From positions 8,372,501-8,436,500 of the forward strand of contig OY978529.1 of the NCBI GenBank assembly GCA_963854835.1: DNA of 64,000 nt, read 5' to 3'. Positions within the stretch are counted from its first letter, which is position 1. Every line of letters begins with the position of its first letter. This document shows positions 60,294 to 64,000 of the stretch, one piece after another. The translations under genes and the position numbers were made by a program. A model generated the notes under the pieces. That model did not search any database. It saw nothing but the letters and a program-made list of their open reading frames with translations, and was not told the DNA's origin. The DNA is from Megamerina dolium. Lineage: Eukaryota; Arthropoda; Insecta; Diptera; Megamerinidae.

Positions 60294-63029
60294 TGTTATT
60301 GTGATTAGGAGTGTGTGGGCGATCTGGCATCACCAATTATGCCAGTTCTCCACTCACTTCTACCACTTCCCACTCTCTCACTCTCTTTCTTTGCCTTTGC
60401 TTTTGTCAAAGTGCAATATATTTTCTTTTCAGTTAGTGATTCCTTTTTTAACATCTCGCTTGGCAGTGCGCGTCTATCCTTTTCGCTAAAATAAAATTAA
60501 ACTAGATAAGTAAATCTAAATTAAAATAAAATTAACTTAAATAAGTGAATCTAAATTAAAATAAAGTTAAATTAAATAAGTGAAGTTAAAACCAATAAAC
60601 CAACAGACAAACAAGTGCATGCGTTTTTTTTGGCAGCAGCAGCTCGAACAACATCAACCCCATCAGCGTCAGGCAAGCCTTGCCAGTAAGCGGCCCACCG
60701 GCATTCACTCTGCTTCACGTGCTCATTTTATGGTCCTTCGAGCCGGATCGGCTCGCATCGCTGGGTAAGATCTTGCCAATAAGGCAAAAAACAGAAGTAT
60801 ACCAGTGGAGTATTTCCAAATTTTCCTAAATTGGCTACATACTTGTACATACGAATCAGACTATTCTAGCTGATTCGTATGTTTGTTTTTGCCTACGGCA
60901 AAATATATTACGCTATTTGAGATTTGGAAATATTCCGCTATACTTGGCCAATATCTATATTACATATACCAAATTACAAAAAATTTTAATACTTAAAAAA
61001 AATATATACAAAGAAAGTAAAACACAACTGCGTTGTTGTACATTTATTTTTAACTCTTGGCGGGAAAAGGAATTTTTTTGTTGTACTACGTACTCGTTAT
61101 TTTGCCTTAGGCATACATACGAGTATATAAAGTGCATAAATATCGGCTAAAATCTTCGATTTGGCCATTTTCACATAACTTTAATAACAATTCAGAAAAT
61201 CTCCGCTGTTTTTGGGTTTGATTTGTTTCCCATATACAAATCAAACATAATCAAGTTTATATGTACATACGTACATACATACTTACATGATATTGCTTTG
61301 GTTATTGGTGTTCCACCAGAGAAGAATAACAAAAGCAATTTCATGTACTCTACTTTTTCTCGATCTCGTAAATACATACATATGTATAATATTGGTCTCA
61401 ATTTTCGCTATCGTCTTACTACTCTGTGTTTGGCTGCTTCTCGTGAAATTACGAATTGATACAGTACAACGTATCGTGTAATTATTACAAGAACACTGCA
61501 TTGAATTCAAAAGAATATACATACATAGTGATCAGCTCTCTTAATTTCGGAACTTATCATAGTACAACGTACTATGCAATAATTAAAACAAATATACACG
61601 TGTACAACGTCTCTTTTGCCGCGATCACTTAATTTTACTTTCTCTTGTATACGTAAGAGAACATTGCATATTCGTACATAATATTTATTTACATTTACTT
61701 CGGCTTGCTTAACCATCGGTAAGCAAAAACAAGTAAAGCAATATATTTCGGCACATATACTCTGTTTATGAACAACAATACCATCTCTTTTTTATTCTTT
61801 TTTGTTTGTTTTGCTTATCTACGTAAGCTACAACAACAATGTCATATAAGATCTACCTACAAAAATCGTATTAAATTGCTATTTTACTTCTTCATAGCAA
61901 GTAACAACAAACACACATATGTAAGTTTCTCAATTCGCTGCTTCTCAGTCTCAATATTTACAACAATTGTTTTCATAATTCTGATCGCCAATTGTTGGAA
62001 TATTGGATTGCACACACATACACACCCTCACACCTTTGTATTGTGTTTGTTCAATTACATTGACTTCACATACATAAAATAGAACATTAGAGCGCCTTAA
62101 TTGATTTTCGTGATTTATTACATACATAGTCGCGTTATACTAAATAAATTATTGTGGCTCAAATATTTCTTTTTTTTTTTCCTGATTTATTACATAAATC
62201 ATTACGTCGTCTTAAGTGGATCATTGCGAGCAATTGTGAATCATTGCATTTAAATACTTAAATAACGTAATTATAATTACATTTAATTTACTACCGAATT
62301 GTTTTAATTTGAAATTATCAATTTCTATACGTTTTAATACGCGGGCATCCTGCCGATTTTCTACAGGCTTATCTTGAATAAAGATTACATCACTTAGAAG
62401 TAACAAGCATCTGATACCCTGATGCTAGCTGTCGTTTCTAACTTGCGTTCACTTACTACTTGCTTTCACTTACGACTCTTCCTGCTATTGTAATTATACG
62501 AATTACGTGGATTTAACAGCTTTCAACGGTTTTTTTCGGCATTCTTGAGTTATATTGTATTTCTCACAGAGCAATTGTCCGATTGCTTCTACACTCTATT
62601 TGAATCTGTATTTCTACGAATCACTCGAGTTCTAATTTTCAAATTCTGTTTTTTCGGCATTTTAATTTATATTGTATTTCCACGAATTGCTAGAAGTCTC
62701 GACTTTTCCATATTTTAACGCTCAAGAAAGTGCAATCATATACATTCAATAATATACGGCAAACTTCGTCTCTCTGAGGAAGCACTTGCCAGACATTTCT
62801 TTCGGATACCCAATTCCTAATTTGAGCACCGAAGTACTGAAGATTTGCTTCGCAATCTTTTTTCGTCTCTAAAATTTTGAAACTTTTCAAATTACTTGAA
62901 TTTTTTCTATATACATACTTCTTCTCATTCTTTTTTTGGTAGTTCTACGAATTACCTCTATATATACATACACATATATCTCAATATTTGGGTCGCATTT
63001 TTTAGTAATTCATCGAATTACAAATAAAA
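60294..63029 (+). mobile_element. Probable 5' LTR and leader of a BEL/Pao element
   Basis: Starts TGTTATTGTGATTAGGAG, a plausible LTR end. It contains three tandem 35-bp units (60488-60592) and then GGTCCTTCGAGCCGGATCGG at 60731, a phrase I associate with BEL/Pao 5' regions (from memory). A 2-kb AT-rich leader follows. Its last 500 bp holds diverged repeats around TATATTGTATTTC and ACGAATTAC. The 3' LTR lies outside the window, so LTR limits cannot be set; part of this may be unrelated intron. Confidence 0.5.
60488..60592. repeat. Three tandem 35-bp units
   Basis: Each unit begins AAAATAAA(A/G)TTAA and contains ATAAGT(A/G)AA. The third unit is more diverged. Confidence 0.9.
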
Positions 63030-64000
63030 ATGGCAGCTTTAAAGCTTTTCAAGGCAGCCGCAGAGGAAATCATCGATTTTGAGGCAAATTTCCAGGCGGT
63101 TTTTGCCAATCACAACGACCGATTTTTTCTGGAAATCCAAGGAAAGGAGTTTCAAGCCCTATGGAATGAATGTAGAGATGCATACTTTTCAATCGGAAGA
63201 GACGAAGTTGGTGAAAATGATTTTGTTCAAATCAAGGAGACATATCTAAAGTGCAAAACCGCTTATGTCCAATGCCTCTCGACCATCAACACTCAGCTAC
63301 ACGAGCTTGACGATGAGGTGGTCAATCCAGCAACTTCAACTCCTCCTGCTGAGAGTTCCTCTCACCAATGTTTGCAATTGCCTGCTATTCAACTGCCACC
63401 ATGCGATACAGCATGCTTCCATGGAGACTATGTGTCATGGCCCAGTTTTCGGGATATGTTTACGGCATTATACCGGAACAATCCGCGGTTATCGCCCGTG
63501 GAGAAATTATACCACCTGCTCCAAAAGACTCGAGGAGAGGCACATGATATCATTAAGTCAACTCCGTTGACTAATGATGGATTCACAATAGCGTGGCATA
63601 ATTTGGAAGAGAGATACGAGAACAAACGAATTCTCGTCAACATTCAATTAAAATCTCTCTTCAATCTGCAATCAATCGTCCAAGAAACGGGTGCGAATGT
63701 AAAACGCTTACAGCGAATAATAAATGACTGCATAACGAACTTGCAGTTGTTAAATATCGACACAAGTCAATGGGATGCAATCTTCGTGTATCTGTGCTCT
63801 ACGAAACTGCCAGACACAACCCTGTGTCTATGGGAACAGTCTATCAAGAACAAGCGAGAGATTCCAACGTGGAACGCGTTTAACACATTCTTGACTGAAC
63901 GGTTTCAAACACTAGAGTCTGTATTCGATTATCAACGTGGTACCCGGCAATTCAGCCAGCCACAGAATCACCAACTCAGTCAGCCAAGTAATTGGCAATC
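63030..64000 (+). CDS. BEL/Pao gag (DUF1759-type), 5' part, open to window end
   Basis: From the ATG at 63030 (MAALKLFKAAAEEIIDFEAN) an uninterrupted frame of 323 codons runs past 64000. It has an N-terminal helical region (about residues 1-90), then LPAIQLPPCDTACFHGDYVS (about 120-140), FRDMFTALYRNNPRLSPVEK, YHLLQKTRGEAHDII, AWHNLEERYENKRILVNIQL (about 188-208) and a long helical part. LPxIxLPxFxGDxxxWxxFxDxFxxLxxNNxxLSxxEKxxxL is the DUF1759 signature of BEL/Pao gag. It ends in a Gln-rich stretch. The gag protein forms the particle that packages element RNA. Zinc knuckle, protease and RT would follow beyond the window. The open frame suggests a young, possibly complete element. Confidence 0.88.
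   Translation, partial: MAALKLFKAAAEEIIDFEANFQAVFANHNDRFFLEIQGKEFQALWNECRDAYFSIGRDEVGENDFVQIKETYLKCKTAYVQCLSTINTQLHELDDEVVNPATSTPPAESSSHQCLQLPAIQLPPCDTACFHGDYVSWPSFRDMFTALYRNNPRLSPVEKLYHLLQKTRGEAHDIIKSTPLTNDGFTIAWHNLEERYENKRILVNIQLKSLFNLQSIVQETGANVKRLQRIINDCITNLQLLNIDTSQWDAIFVYLCSTKLPDTTLCLWEQSIKNKREIPTWNAFNTFLTERFQTLESVFDYQRGTRQFSQPQNHQLSQPSNWQ

Overview
The window looks like a large intronic stretch of a dipteran genome, most likely a tephritid-type fruit fly. I infer this from the eukaryotic splice sites, the AT-rich DNA with long (TA)n tracts, and the mix of DD41D (rosa-type) and DD34D mariners, RTE, LOA and R1 retrotransposons and a BEL/Pao element. The taxon is an inference, not something the sequence proves.

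Host gene. Five small exons on the minus strand (52503-52543, 22724-22841, 19009-19121, 8447-8564, 4783-4859) have AG/GT boundaries and join with compatible phases and no stop. They encode about 155 residues that match the KIND domain of Spire, the actin nucleator that binds formins such as Cappuccino. The first Spire exon(s) lie beyond 64000 or were not recognised in the last 11 kb. The next exon downstream lies before position 1. Nearly everything else in the window is Spire intron filled by mobile DNA; the intron between the first two exons seen is 29.7 kb.

Layout. 1-1720: an intact Tc1-type transposon and a (TA)n tract. 1721-4782: decayed DNA transposons. 4783-8564: Spire exons with an RTE retrotransposon and a DD41D mariner between them. 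9060-16430: RTE fragments in both orientations, two SINEs with target duplications and a LOA-type retrotransposon. 16440-18600: SINE pieces and two long (TA)n tracts. 19009-22841: two Spire exons around two mariners, one of them split by a TTAA-flanked MITE. 22960-33061: RTE pieces and a series of dead mariners. 35995-43860: mariner, LINE 3' ends (jockey-like, LOA, R1) and a mariner split by an RTE insertion. 44000-47030: LOA and CR1/jockey-like remnants meeting at a 31-bp inverted duplication. 47558-50382: a full SINE and another mariner. 50597-54445: four non-autonomous DNA elements of different types (long-TIR foldback, TTAA MITE, pogo-type MITE, PIF/Harbinger-type MITE). 55236-56690: a SINE and unassigned DNA. 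56810-60129: two further Tc1 copies 18 bp apart. 60294-64000: the 5' part of a BEL/Pao retrotransposon with an open gag frame running off the end.

How it fits together. Two Tc1 copies keep full-length frames with the DD34E triad and could supply transposase. The SINE and the RTE end in the same short 3' motif and both make 11-13 bp target duplications, so RTE machinery is the likely driver of the SINE. All mariners seen carry at least one disabling lesion.
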